Position numbers and translations under genes: made by a program. DNA of 64,000 nt, taken from positions 1 to 64,000 of the forward strand of contig NZ_JAJVHF010000015.1 in the NCBI RefSeq assembly GCF_022171985.1, in the 5' to 3' direction. A model generated the notes under the pieces. That model did not search any database and was not told where the DNA came from. It worked only from the letters and a program-made list of their open reading frames with translations. The DNA comes from Huaxiibacter chinensis (lineage in GTDB: Bacteria > Pseudomonadota > Gammaproteobacteria > Enterobacterales > Enterobacteriaceae). Of the stretch, positions 15,004 through 24,175 are shown piece by piece; within the stretch, counting starts at the first letter, position 1; each line of letters starts with the position of its first letter.

Positions 15004-17039
15004 CCAAAAGACTGACTTGGGAGCAGAAAAGTATTGTCAGCCATGACACCGGACATGCGTTGGTAAAAGCCGTACCTGGTAGCGGGAAAACAACCACACT
15101 TGTAAAGCGCGTTGAGCGGCTGGTCAAGACGGGAACTGATCCTCGCTCCATTCTGATCCTGATGTACAACAAGTCGGCGCAGGTGAGCTTCACGGAGAAC
15201 TTGAAGACGGCACTGATGTCGAGCGTGATTCCAGAAATCCGCACGTTCCACAGCTTGGCCTTAAAGATTGTTGGTTACGGAGAACGCCAACAGATAATCA
15301 AGAAGAAAGACCTCATTACTCCAAGCGACTACCGCTATGAGCAACTGGTAAAGCAAGCCTACCGCTATGGCTTTGACCATGAGGCGAATTATATTGACCC
15401 CAATGAAATTGAAAACTTCGAGCTGTTTATTGCTCGCTGCCGGGCGGCGGCCGTAACTCCTGTTGATGCTGCCAATGATCCAACGTTCAGCAACATCAAA
15501 CGGGAGTTTATTCACGCCTATGGCCGCTATTGTGAGCTGCTGGAGGAAAACAGTCTGCGAACCTTTGATGACTGTTTGATTGAGGCTGTCGCACTGTTGC
15601 GTAATGACAGCAGCCTTGGTGCCCACTTCAAGCACATCATTGTTGATGAATATCAGGACGTTAACCTGATACAGCATGACATGACCCGCTTGCTATCTAA
15701 GTCGGATACGTCGGTTATGGCTGTTGGTGATGTTAACCAGTGTATTTATGAGTGGCGTGGTGCTCGACCAGACTTTATCGGCGGACTGTTTGAAAGGCAC
15801 TACCCGAATACGAAGGTGTTTCAACTGTCATGCACGTTCAGATTTGGCCATGAGCTTTCCTTGATGGCTAACTCGGTAATTCGGCGCAACTCTACAAAGC
15901 TGACCAAGCTTTGTGTCAGTCATCCTAGCACCCCCAAAACAGAGGTCAGATTGCACTTTGATAACTGCCTATCCAAGGTGCTATCAAACCTCTCGGTGAG
16001 CAGTGGAACACAAGCCATATTGTCCCGCACTAAGGCGAACCTTGCTGAGGCGGAAATTGCTTTACGCCTGTGTGGGCTACCTTATCGCTACCTCAATGGT
16101 TCAAGCGCATTACACACCCGCACCGAAATCGGGATACTGGTAGTTGGCGTCTTGCTGTCTGTGTACGGCGATCTGCGGCTACTGGAAAACCATCCCAACA
16201 AACAAGCGATTGTTTACGGCTTTCTGAAGGAGGCTGGTTTTAGATGGCAGAAAGGGCAATTCAAAGCGGCGCTCAGTGGATTGATGGCTCCGCACGCCGA
16301 CCTATGGTCTGCTCTAGGTCAGTTATTCGAGGGCGCACAATACCAAAAAGATCGGCTGGGCAGGCTCGCCACTATCTGCCAGAAAGACGGAGAGGAAACG
16401 CCTGCTATCGATGTGTTACGACGCCTGAGTATGGAGGGTTTCATTGATAGTGTTGGCTCTGAGGGTGTAACTCGCACTGGATCGAACGACCAGCAACGAG
16501 GGGTCGTGAGGATCGGGGAGCTACTTGACTCCAGTAAGATCGATTCCCGCACGTTTTTAAACCTTATCTTGAATCCAGGCGAGGCTGCTACTGACTGCGA
16601 TCCCTTCATCCTTTCCACACTGCATGGTTCCAAGGGGCTGGAGTGGGATAACGTAATACTGATCGGGCTGAATGAGCAGGAATTTCCTGGCGGCAAACCC
16701 GATGATGTTTACAGCGTTCGCACATCGATGAACACCCCTCCGGCCGAAGAGGAAATCGAGGAGGAACGTCGGCTGTTTTATGTCGGTATCACTCGCACAA
16801 AACAGCAGCTAAATCTGGTGGTCCCTCTTGATGAAGGGCTTGCGCGGTGGCTCAAAAACCGCTGGGATAGCACCCCGAAGAAGTCACCGATAGCTACTCG
16901 CTTCGTCTATGAGGCTGGCTGGACTGCTTGTGCGGTTACCAGTGATGCGATCTATAACAGCACGGTAGAGAAACAGAAGGCTGACTTCAGCAAGTTTCAC
17001 CAATGGTATCTAAGAGATCTTCAGCGGCTAAAAGTCTAG
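15000..17039 (+). CDS. UvrD/Rep-like superfamily 1 DNA helicase
   Basis: 679 residues with all SF1A motifs: I AVPGSGKTTTLV, II HIIVDEYQDVN, III VGDVNQCIYEWRGAR, V STLHGSKGLEWDNVI and VI RLFYVGITRTKQQL. A 3'-5' ATP-dependent translocase is expected. The ATG overlaps the stop of the CoiA-like nuclease (ATGA). A nuclease plus UvrD helicase next to a type I restriction remnant suggests a defence role, analogous in principle to Gabija GajAB, although the nuclease family differs. Confidence 0.92.
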   Translation: MTKRLTWEQKSIVSHDTGHALVKAVPGSGKTTTLVKRVERLVKTGTDPRSILILMYNKSAQVSFTENLKTALMSSVIPEIRTFHSLALKIVGYGERQQIIKKKDLITPSDYRYEQLVKQAYRYGFDHEANYIDPNEIENFELFIARCRAAAVTPVDAANDPTFSNIKREFIHAYGRYCELLEENSLRTFDDCLIEAVALLRNDSSLGAHFKHIIVDEYQDVNLIQHDMTRLLSKSDTSVMAVGDVNQCIYEWRGARPDFIGGLFERHYPNTKVFQLSCTFRFGHELSLMANSVIRRNSTKLTKLCVSHPSTPKTEVRLHFDNCLSKVLSNLSVSSGTQAILSRTKANLAEAEIALRLCGLPYRYLNGSSALHTRTEIGILVVGVLLSVYGDLRLLENHPNKQAIVYGFLKEAGFRWQKGQFKAALSGLMAPHADLWSALGQLFEGAQYQKDRLGRLATICQKDGEETPAIDVLRRLSMEGFIDSVGSEGVTRTGSNDQQRGVVRIGELLDSSKIDSRTFLNLILNPGEAATDCDPFILSTLHGSKGLEWDNVILIGLNEQEFPGGKPDDVYSVRTSMNTPPAEEEIEEERRLFYVGITRTKQQLNLVVPLDEGLARWLKNRWDSTPKKSPIATRFVYEAGWTACAVTSDAIYNSTVEKQKADFSKFHQWYLRDLQRLKV

Positions 17040-17041
17040 GG

Positions 17042-17367
17042 CTACCGATACTTTTCGATTTCAGACAGGTGCTCGTTATCCAGATCAATTGTGGCTTTTC
17101 TTTCAGAAGCGAGCTTCTTCGCTCGCTTTGCATACTGAAGCCCCTTGGCTGGCTGCTCTCCGCGTAGGATCTGTTCAGCCTGCTTGCTCGTGCTGTGCCC
17201 CAGAAAGCGTTCGTACTGCTCGTCAGATACCTCAGTGCCGATCAGTCGTTCGATCCAGCCGCTTTTCGGCGGGTAACTTACGCCCAGCGCAAGCAACTGC
17301 CTTTTCTGTACCCACTATTTCCGGCGCGGCCGGCTTCAATCAAGGCTTTGGTTAGAACTACAGCCAT
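17042..17367 (-). pseudogene. Frameshifted small unknown gene
   Basis: From ATG 17365-17367 the frame reads MAVVLTKALIEAGRAGNSGY, then must shift -1 within an AGAAAAGG tract near 17310 to continue as RQLLALGVSYPPKSGWIERL, then IGTEVSDEQYERFLGHS and on to a charged C-terminus ending at 17042. The rejoined product is about 108 residues with a lysine-rich tail. The family is not recognised. A mutation or a base error in the A-run is likelier than programmed shifting. Confidence 0.5.
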
Positions 17368-17415
17368 TTGGGGACTCTCATACACAAACCTGAACCATGC
17401 GGGTCTGATTGGCGG

Positions 17416-17657
17416 TCAAGATAGCAGCGCATCGAAATCAACACTGAACTCTGCTTCTAAGAACTCAATCGTGGCTGGTTGGCTATCGAGCGATGCTTCC
17501 CGTGTAGACTCCAGTGCGCACTCCAATCGACGCAGCAGAGTAAACGGCAAAATGATCTTGCCGAAGTCGGTATGCTTGAAATCCCCCCCCACAGGTCTTC
17601 CGCGTTCTTCCAAATGAAATCAGCTTGCGAAGCAGCCGAACCTACGAACTCTGCCAT
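17416..17657 (-). pseudogene. hsdM: Type I restriction-modification methyltransferase (hsdM) remnant
   Basis: From the ATG at 17655-17657 (GGAGG upstream) the frame gives [20 protein letters not shown], then DLWG. After a shift in a run of eight C (17582-17589) it continues [20 protein letters not shown] and ECALE. This is the hallmark N-terminus of type I M subunits ([25 protein letters not shown]). Only about 80 codons remain of some 500, so it is a decayed fragment, probably of a defence island shared with the adjacent nuclease-helicase pair. Confidence 0.75.
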
Positions 17658-17668
17658 CTTGGCCTCCA

Positions 17669-17735
17669 ACCAACTTTTGCACGAAACGGCACATCTTCCA
17701 AAAGAGGGTTGTCAACCAAGTTTTGCACAAAACGG
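17669..17735. repeat. Pair of 21 bp direct repeats upstream of the hsdM remnant
   Basis: The 21 bp sequences at 17669-17689 and 17715-17735 (ACCAA-S-TTTTGCAC-R-AAACGG) differ at two positions and are 46 bp apart, just ahead of the remnant's start. They could be regulatory sites or a short duplication made when the island inserted. Confidence 0.5.
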
Positions 17736-17791
17736 ACTTTGATCCATTTCTAACTAAAATCTACAATCCAACCTCAGATTGCAAATAGCCT

Positions 17792-17947
17792 ATGTTTATT
17801 ACAGATGGTATGGTTCGTGTTTTTGTTTATTCGATGGCAACTGTACTCTTTCTGCCGCTTGGCTTGTTGAAAAGCACGTGGTGGTTTTCACCATTGTTTG
17901 CGATAGCTGCTATTGATTACTTAATGTTTCTGCGTCGACAAGGCTAG
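17792..17947 (+). CDS. Small putative membrane protein (51 aa)
   Basis: Begins MFITDGMVRVFVYSMATVLF, with two hydrophobic segments separated by KSTWWFSP and a basic end (LRRQG). The ribosome-binding site is weak. A canonical plus-strand terminator follows at 18005-18030, which supports an expressed short transcript. Confidence 0.4.
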   Translation: MFITDGMVRVFVYSMATVLFLPLGLLKSTWWFSPLFAIAAIDYLMFLRRQG

Positions 17948-18004
17948 TTGCTGAACCTCATACCTCAGAGCAATCTGTATGTTTTTTACACCACTGGTTA
18001 AAAG

Positions 18005-18030
18005 GTCAGGCTACGTTCCTGACGTTTTTT
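18005..18030 (+). terminator. Rho-independent terminator
   Basis: Stem GTCAGG (18005-18010) and CCTGAC (18018-18023) with a 7 nt loop, followed by G and six T. It probably ends the transcript of the small gene at 17792. Confidence 0.65.
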
Positions 18031-18282
18031 AAAAAACAGTTTTATGTTTGATGCGTTACTGGTCTGTCTGGTAACCCAGTGGTACATTACCATTATTAAG
18101 GCTGGCTGGCGGTGGTGCATCATGCTTAAACGACCCTCTCTGAGCGTACTTTCCGACAGTCCTGTGCACCGCACCACTTACCCGGCAGGCCTATGTCTTG
18201 GTTATTCTTCGTTGTACCTTTTTCTTCAGCTTTATCCCTGACATGTCTGTCTGAACAGTTCTAAGCAAACCGGAATGTTGTC

Positions 18283-18624
18283 ATGGCCAAAGTACAAGGG
18301 CTCTTTGTTGGATACCGAAAATTCGCTGTTGATCGTGACTGGCTTCGTCAGCAGGAAGAACAACGTTATCGGGATCGCCAGCGACAATTTGATGAATGGT
18401 CCAGGAAATGGGTCACTGTAACCAGGCTCAAAGAGACTCGTTTATGGACTGACGGAGCCATCAGGCGATGGTTGGGTGAACCTCAGCAGCAGGGTAAATA
18501 TAAAGTTTTCCCCGTTGAAGCGGTTTTGGCTGCTGAGAAGTTGAATGAGTTTCGGCTCTGGCTTAAACCCCGACTGGAAAAGAAACGTGCCCAGCACCAC
18601 CACTTTTTAATTCCATTTCTGTAA
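18283..18624 (+). CDS. Hypothetical basic protein (113 aa)
   Basis: Highly charged and Arg/Gln-rich (WLRQQEEQRYRDRQRQFDEW), with a middle WVTVTRLKETRLWTDGAIRR resembling a winged-helix or excisionase-like DNA-binding motif, and a basic C-terminus. That similarity is only an impression. It precedes another small gene on the same strand by 91 bp. Confidence 0.5.
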   Translation: MAKVQGLFVGYRKFAVDRDWLRQQEEQRYRDRQRQFDEWSRKWVTVTRLKETRLWTDGAIRRWLGEPQQQGKYKVFPVEAVLAAEKLNEFRLWLKPRLEKKRAQHHHFLIPFL

Positions 18625-18715
18625 AGTAGAAACAACGGCAGTTCCGGCCGCATTCAAGGCTTCGGCATCTGGTCAGAAATAAAGCGCCATTTTTCAGTAT
18701 AAGGGAGGTTAGATA

Positions 18716-18907
18716 GTGGAAGGTATTGAGACACTGAGTTTGCAGCTTGATGAGAATGAAACTATGGCCCTTGCTCAATTAGTTAAACGTCTGAGCTGGA
18801 GCGATCTTCGTGGCTGTGCTGTGAGTGACGAAGAAGCCTGGGTAATGAAAAGCGCAATTGAAAAATTACAACAGGCGTTAAGGGAAGAAGGTTATGCGCC
18901 TCGATGA
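18716..18907 (+). CDS. Small hypothetical protein, GTG start (63 aa)
   Basis: The GTG at 18716-18718 follows GGGAGG at optimal spacing. It is acidic-amphipathic (LSLQLDENETMALAQLVKRL, ending LREEGYAPR) and helical, resembling short plasmid proteins of unknown function (possibly the DUF7706 type). Possibly co-transcribed with the gene at 18283. Confidence 0.5.
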   Translation: MEGIETLSLQLDENETMALAQLVKRLSWSDLRGCAVSDEEAWVMKSAIEKLQQALREEGYAPR

Positions 18908-18956
18908 GGCTGGCTTCGTTCTTTATTCCGATAACAAATTTGCTTAAGGACTAACT

Positions 18957-19028
18957 ATGAGCCAGCACTGGTATGAGGTGAAAAGCAATCAGGGAATTGT
19001 TCAGGTGATTGTTGGGAGAAGATATTAA
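18957..19028 (+). CDS. Very short ORF (23 aa), possible gene fragment
   Basis: Encodes MSQHWYEVKSNQGIVQVIVG plus three residues, with AGGA upstream. It is immediately followed by a perfect 9 bp hairpin ATGTAATGC/GCATTACAT (19028-19051). It looks like the start of a once longer gene, or a leader. Confidence 0.25.
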   Translation: MSQHWYEVKSNQGIVQVIVGRRY

Positions 19029-19147
19029 TGTAATGCGTTTCTGCATTACATCAAGCAGATTAGCTTTTTCTGGTCAAAATAGACGATGTGATTTTTCTTT
19101 AGCCGAAGTCCATCCGCTCCCCACGCAACCGGTAAAGGTTCGCAGGT

Positions 19148-19603
19148 TTAATAAAGATAGGTTTCGTATCTCCCTAAGGGTGGGATAGGTAAACTCATAA
19201 TGGCATCTGTGTTTACTATGTAAGTATTCGGGTAAAATTCATCTAATACAGTAAAGTTTAGTTTCTTACAAAAGCTTAATAAATATGGGTTTTTCACGTC
19301 TTCTATTACAACATCGCACCAGGGATTCGATTCACAGCAAAGCTTCAGAAAAGACTTAAACCATCCCTTGTTTTGTATTTCTTCCGGAAGCCGTACCACA
19401 TGTATGGTCAGACAATCTCCATGATAACGATTAGTACTTTGTCTAAGCCCTACAACAATCCCCTTTTCTTGAATCTGTACACCTGCCTGATGCTCTTTCA
19501 TGTCGGGCGTATAGTGCCTTGCTCTGTTTAACCAGGCCACCAGCTGCTGAGCCGTACTTGGTGATTCTTCAGCTATCCATTTCAGGTACTTGATGCGGTC
19601 CAT
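19148..19603 (-). CDS. Putative GNAT-like acetyltransferase
   Basis: 151 residues. The central beta-strand pattern (GDCLTIHVVRLPEEIQNKGW then FKSFLKLCCE) followed by CDVVIEDVKNPYLLSFCKKL and NFTVLDEFYPNTYIV resembles the acetyl-CoA-binding and C-terminal strands of GNAT enzymes. The characteristic Q/RxxGxG/A loop is not well conserved, so the call is tentative. It lies next to terF on the same strand. Confidence 0.45.
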   Translation of the reverse strand: MDRIKYLKWIAEESPSTAQQLVAWLNRARHYTPDMKEHQAGVQIQEKGIVVGLRQSTNRYHGDCLTIHVVRLPEEIQNKGWFKSFLKLCCESNPWCDVVIEDVKNPYLLSFCKKLNFTVLDEFYPNTYIVNTDAIMSLPIPPLGRYETYLY

Positions 19604-19693
19604 ATGCGCCTCCCTGTACGATTTCCAATGAACAAAGGCTCTACAGTATTAAGCTGCTGTAGAGCTCATTCAACCAAGCTCAAACTGTGCGTA

Positions 19694-20935
19694 TTAAAGG
19701 ATGCCTAACCTTTTTGTTTCATCGATCCACGGTCTGAATTCTTCCAGTAGATTATCATATAACTTTTCATCGCTAATCGAACCGAAATCATCCATGGCAA
19801 AGAAGTGGGTGTTATCAACCCGGCGGTCAGTAAAGTCATCCAGATTTTTGAGGATACCGTAGCTTGAACCACCCAGGCCGACAAACTTCCAGAAGATGGG
19901 GTAGTTGGCAGAACGCCGGATTGCATCTTTAATCGCCCGGGTCTTGCTGATCCCGCCATCGGTAATAAATACAACATACACCGGGATTTTCGAGTCCTTA
20001 AAGTAGTCGACTATTTCTTCCATCACAGGAGGCTCGTTGTTTGTCCCTCCGAGGCCCGGCAGGTTCTCCCAGGCTGAACGCTTTCCAGCCCCGCGAATGG
20101 ACTGAATATATGTGTCCAGGTTGTCCAGTGTGACGTTTGGATACTTCTTATGCTTCTCTCCAAATCCCCAGACATCCATTTCACCGTCGTCGTCGAACTG
20201 GGCGGCAAGAACGGCGATGCGGTCCAGCACAGACTGAACGTTACCCTTACTGAACTGGCCACTCATTGAGCCGGATGCGTCAAGTACAAATGCAACCGCT
20301 GCCTCAAGGGTGTCCAGTTTATTTTTAGTAAGACTGACCGAGGCTTTTTTAGCGAGGCTTACAAGGCGCGGAGATCTGGTTTCCAGTTTCTTTTCCAGAC
20401 TGATACGAGCAGGCTTTGCTGGCTGCGGAGCTGGCTGTGCGACATCAACGCCATAGCTAATGGCCAGAGGCTCAAGACCACCGTTGAAACCCTGCCCGAG
20501 CGCACGAAGCTTCCAGGCGCCATTGTGCCGATATACTTCACCCAGGATAATTGCTTTCTCACTGCGGCCCTGAGTCTCAGCCTGGAACTCAGCGATTCCT
20601 TGAGCCTGCATGCTCAACGAACTGAGCCCACTGATGGTATCTTCACCATCAATGACAACTGTGATTGCAATTTTACTGATGTTCGCAGGAACACGATCCA
20701 GTGCTATCTCAATGCTGGACTGCTGAGAACCGGTAACGAGCTTTACTGCCCCTTCAGGAGAAGACAGATTATTGTAAAAGATAAAGTCAGAATCGCCGCT
20801 GACCTTTCCCTGAGCATTAAGCAGGAACAGGCAGGTATCGGGTTCGCCTTTAAAGCCGGATTTGGTAGGGTACTGAAGATTCAGCCTGATCGCAGATTGC
20901 TGAAGTGGTATGTTTTGTCCGGATTGTAGATTCAC
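19694..20935 (-). CDS. terF: Tellurite/stress resistance protein TerF
   Basis: 413 residues: an N-terminal TerD-like domain ([39 protein letters not shown]) and a C-terminal vWA domain with MIDAS motif DASGSMSG near residue 218 and later ITDGG. The start is GTG (20933-20935) with AGGAG 7 bases upstream; the overlapping ATG is followed directly by a stop. It is separated from terE by a strong terminator, so it may be expressed by read-through or from its own promoter near 21030. Confidence 0.92.
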
Positions 20936-21029
20936 ATTAACTCTCCTGATTTTTGATTATTTTAAAGCGCAGCGTTTATATAGGTTCCCCTGGCTTAGTT
21001 CAGGACGCTGGATTTCTGGTGAGGCGTAT

Positions 21030-21048
21030 ATATGGTGTGACACCATAT
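21030..21048. promoter_or_regulatory. Palindrome upstream of terF
   Basis: Two 9 bp arms, ATATGGTGT and ACACCATAT, with a single-base spacer. Its position between the ter terminator and the terF start suggests a binding site governing terF; no cognate regulator is identified. Confidence 0.4.
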
Positions 21049-21320
21049 TTCATCACGTTGAAGTTTCTATACCTGTTGAATTGGAATTTCCATTGGTCGG
21101 GTATTTTATCTTCCAGAACCCGTGCCTTCATAAGTCGCAAACGTAACATATATCAGAGGGGCATGCTGTTGATATAAGGCACGGAATACAGGCTTTAACC
21201 AGCAACCAGAGAAAAATCCGTTTCCTGCCTTTAAAAGGCTCACGTCAGAATTAACATCTCTCTGCTTTCTGAGATTCCCGAACCCTTTCTGCCCCCCCCC
21301 TCCTGATAGCGGATCGCAAC

Positions 21321-21346
21321 CAAAAAAAACCCCGGCATTGCCGGGG
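21321..21346 (-). terminator. Rho-independent terminator after terE
   Basis: On the minus strand CCCCGGC-AAT-GCCGGGG is followed by eight T. A classic strong terminator 17 bp beyond the terE stop. Confidence 0.92.
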
Positions 21347-21363
21347 TATGATTCAGCGTTATT

Positions 21364-21939
21364 TTAGATGTTAACGCCGTGCTGGGAGGCAAGAGCCGCC
21401 AGGCCACCGGCAAAGCCCTGACCGACAGCTTTAAACTTCCACTCAGCGCCATGACGATACAGTTCACCGAAGACCATAGCGGTTTCGGTTGAGGCATCTT
21501 CAGACAGATCGAAACGGGCAATTTCCGTGCCGTTGTCGTTGTTGTAAACGCGCATGAAGCTGTTGCTCACCATGCCGAAGTTTTGTTTACGCGCTTCTGC
21601 ATCATAGATGGTAACGGCAAACACCAGTTTTTTGATATCTGCTGAGACTTTGGTCAGATCGATTTTGACCTGCTCATCGTCGCCGTCGCCTTCACCGGTA
21701 CGGTTGTCGCCCTGGTGCTCTACCGCGCCATCAGGGCTGGTTTTGTTATTGAAGAAAATGAAATGCGCATCTGACAACACTTTACCGTCTTCGCCTACTG
21801 CGAACACGGAAGCGTCCAGGTCAAAACCCTGACCATCGGTTACACGGGCATCCCAGCCTAGGCCAACCATAGCAACATTCATGGTTGGTGCTTCTTTGGT
21901 CAGAGATACATTGCCGCCTTTTACGAGAGAAACTGCCAT
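21364..21939 (-). CDS. terE: Tellurium resistance protein TerE
   Basis: 191 residues with the TerD-domain signatures [40 protein letters not shown] and [10 protein letters not shown], whose acidic residues bind calcium in the family. The start is at 21939 (AGGAG upstream); the frame is open 12 codons further. Cytoplasmic, part of the TerB/C/D/E membrane-associated metal-sensing stress complex. Confidence 0.95.
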   Translation of the reverse strand: MAVSLVKGGNVSLTKEAPTMNVAMVGLGWDARVTDGQGFDLDASVFAVGEDGKVLSDAHFIFFNNKTSPDGAVEHQGDNRTGEGDGDDEQVKIDLTKVSADIKKLVFAVTIYDAEARKQNFGMVSNSFMRVYNNDNGTEIARFDLSEDASTETAMVFGELYRHGAEWKFKAVGQGFAGGLAALASQHGVNI

Positions 21940-22007
21940 TTTTAGCTCCTGCAAACAGTTGAATGAGGGCTGCATTAACAGCCCCGGGTAGAAAAGTTAC
22001 TTTTTGA

Positions 22008-22586
22008 TCAGGACGCGTTAATGCCGTACTGAGCACATACAGATGCCAGACCACCAGCATAACCCTGACCTACTGCGCGGAATTTCCACTCACCATTGTG
22101 GCGATACAGCTCGCCGAACAGCATGGCAGTCTCAGTGGACGCATCTTCGGTCAGATCGTAGCGAGCAACTTCAGTCTGGTTATCGTCATTAACCAGACGA
22201 ATAAACGCACCGGATACCTGACCAAAGCTCTGGCGACGAGCCTGAGCATCGTGGATGGTCACAACGAAGATGATCTTGTCAACTTCAGACGGGACGGCGT
22301 CCAGTTTAATTTTCAGCGATTCATCATCACCATCGCCCTCACCGGTGCGGTTATCGCCGGTGTGCGTTACGGAACCGTCGGATGACGTCAGGTTGTTATA
22401 GAAGATGAAATCTGAATCGCCGCGCACTTTGCCGTTTGAGGCCAGCAGGAATGCTGAAGCATCCAGGTCAAAGTCCTGACCGTCTGTTGAACGCGCATCC
22501 CAGCCAAGGCCCACCAGGACGTTTTTCATTGACGGAGCTGCTTTACTTAGGGAGACGTTCCCGCCTTTGGAAAGAGAAACACTCAT
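22008..22586 (-). CDS. terD: Tellurium resistance protein TerD
   Basis: 192 residues. Paralogue of TerE with [20 protein letters not shown] and [20 protein letters not shown] calcium-binding motifs. Preceded by GAGG. A palindrome AAAGTTACTTT lies in the terD-terE gap (21993-22003). Confidence 0.95.
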   Translation of the reverse strand: MSVSLSKGGNVSLSKAAPSMKNVLVGLGWDARSTDGQDFDLDASAFLLASNGKVRGDSDFIFYNNLTSSDGSVTHTGDNRTGEGDGDDESLKIKLDAVPSEVDKIIFVVTIHDAQARRQSFGQVSGAFIRLVNDDNQTEVARYDLTEDASTETAMLFGELYRHNGEWKFRAVGQGYAGGLASVCAQYGINAS

Positions 22587-22634
22587 AAAATAACCTCTTC
22601 GATTAGTAATTGTTCAGGTTAACACTTAAGGGGA

Positions 22635-23675
22635 TTAACTCCCCTTTTCCTCAGATTCAGGTTTGCCCGGGAACATGACGCTTGCGAGAATGCCCAGCGC
22701 CAGTACACCCAGTACAACATACAGGCTGGTTGTTGCCGCGATGCTGTAACCATGATGCCAGATGTGATCGGTCGCATTCAGGCCGAGTTTTGCCGCGATG
22801 AAGAACAGCAGCACGATAACGGCCTTCTCCAGATGAACCAGGTACTGTTTCAGTGCCTCAAGGACAAAGTACAGAGTACGCAGGCCCAGGATAGCAAACA
22901 TCATGGCACTATAGACGATAAGCGGTTCACGACTGACGGCAATGATTGCCGGTACCGAGTCAAACGCGAACATTACGTCCGAGAGTTCAACCACAGCCAC
23001 ACACAGGAACAGCGGGGTCGCATACAGCGCCGCTTTTTTACCACGGCCAATGGTGACATCGCTGTTTTCTGGTTTCGCCAGTTCAGCATCCACTTCCTTC
23101 TGGTTAAGCAGGAAGGCATGCCCTCTGAGCTTCGGCCAGATAGGGAAGAAGCGTTTAACCATGCGGTAAGCCAGATGCTGGGAGTAATCCTCAATTTCAT
23201 CATCGTCATCACCGCTTTTAAGCATCATGACCGCTGTCCAGGCAACGATAATAGCGAAGACAACTTCAACATACGGCCCCAGACTCAGCAGGCTCGTACC
23301 GATGGCGACAAAGATGCCCCTGAAGACAATGGCACCAATGATCCCCCAGTAGAGAACACGGTGGCGATAACGATCCGGAACGGCGAACCAGGAGAAGATG
23401 GCCATCATGACGAACAGGTTATCGACCGACAGCACTTTCTCCAGCGCATAACCCGTGACAAACAGACTGGCAACCTCAGCACCGTGGTGGATATAGAGGA
23501 AACCGGCAAATGCCATCGCAACCACAACCCAGAATACGGACCAGAGCGCCGCACTCTTCAGCGAAATAGGCTTGTCATCACGGTGCATAAACAGGTCAAT
23601 AAAGATGGCACCGACTGAAAGCGCAATAAAAACAATGACCGTTTCAGTCGGGAAGCCGATGTGTGTGGAAACCAT
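22635..23675 (-). CDS. terC: Integral membrane protein TerC
   Basis: 346 residues with about nine membrane segments and the family signatures GYALEKVLSVDNLFVMMAIF and VELSDVMFAFDSVPAIIAVS, the two Asp-rich transmembrane motifs thought to bind divalent metal. It is the membrane anchor of the Ter complex. Confidence 0.96.
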   Translation of the reverse strand: MVSTHIGFPTETVIVFIALSVGAIFIDLFMHRDDKPISLKSAALWSVFWVVVAMAFAGFLYIHHGAEVASLFVTGYALEKVLSVDNLFVMMAIFSWFAVPDRYRHRVLYWGIIGAIVFRGIFVAIGTSLLSLGPYVEVVFAIIVAWTAVMMLKSGDDDDEIEDYSQHLAYRMVKRFFPIWPKLRGHAFLLNQKEVDAELAKPENSDVTIGRGKKAALYATPLFLCVAVVELSDVMFAFDSVPAIIAVSREPLIVYSAMMFAILGLRTLYFVLEALKQYLVHLEKAVIVLLFFIAAKLGLNATDHIWHHGYSIAATTSLYVVLGVLALGILASVMFPGKPESEEKGS

Positions 23676-23697
23676 ATTTTACCCTTAGGGATGTGGA

Positions 23698-24153
23698 TCA
23701 GAGGCCAAATTCAGCCGGGTCGAAGCCCAACGCGATAGCGATCTCGCGGGAGGCCAGTTTCTCGTCCTGATCGAAGTTACCGTCACTTTTCGCAACGGCA
23801 ATACCAACACGTAAGGCCAGCTGAGCGGCCTCAGGCTGATCTTTCAGCGCCAGGATGTATTTCATGGTTTCGCCCTTGCCGATTTCAACATCGAAATCGA
23901 AGCTTGAAACCAGTTTATTGAAGAACTCAATCACCTCATTGGTATCGAAGACCTTCAGCTCTTCTGAAGAGCGCAGAAAGCCCATCATTTTCTGCTTTTC
24001 TTCCGAACTTACGCCGTCACTCGATACGGCAATACGGGCACATACAGCAACGGTGCCCTGCATGAATTTTTTGTTTTTGAAACGGCCAACCTGGCGGGTC
24101 AGTTCGTCACGGCCTGAGTTAATGGCACCTTTAACTTTGTCGAAAAAGCTCAT
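23698..24153 (-). CDS. terB: Tellurite resistance protein TerB
   Basis: 151 residues from the ATG at 24153 (AGG upstream); the 20 codons before it are in frame but lack a ribosome-binding site. Helical metal-binding domain with CARIAVSSDGVSSEEKQKMM and VGIAVAKSDGNFDQDEKLAS, the two duplicated acidic motifs of the TerB fold. Partner of TerC. Confidence 0.95.
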   Translation of the reverse strand: MSFFDKVKGAINSGRDELTRQVGRFKNKKFMQGTVAVCARIAVSSDGVSSEEKQKMMGFLRSSEELKVFDTNEVIEFFNKLVSSFDFDVEIGKGETMKYILALKDQPEAAQLALRVGIAVAKSDGNFDQDEKLASREIAIALGFDPAEFGL

Positions 24154-24175
24154 ACCTGTTTCCTTTGTTGCTGTG

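Larger units (their letters stand above)
20936..21363. other. terE-terF intergenic region
   Basis: No gene. It holds the terE terminator (21321-21346) and a near-perfect palindrome ATATGGTGT-G-ACACCATAT (21030-21048) about 95 bp upstream of terF, a candidate operator or transcript-end structure. Confidence 0.6.

Noticed and set aside
17042..17367. Programmed frameshift in the small gene after the UvrD helicase
   Set aside because: The A-run is not a proper X XXY YYZ heptamer in the right phase and no stimulatory hairpin is present; mutation or base error is likelier.
18044..18241. 65-codon plus-strand ORF
   Set aside because: Starts inside the terminator tail region, with no ribosome-binding site and unnatural composition; probably chance.
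22752..23618. 288-codon plus-strand ORF antisense to terC
   Set aside because: Mirror of a well-identified membrane protein gene; composition rich in His/Asp/Asn, with no family features.
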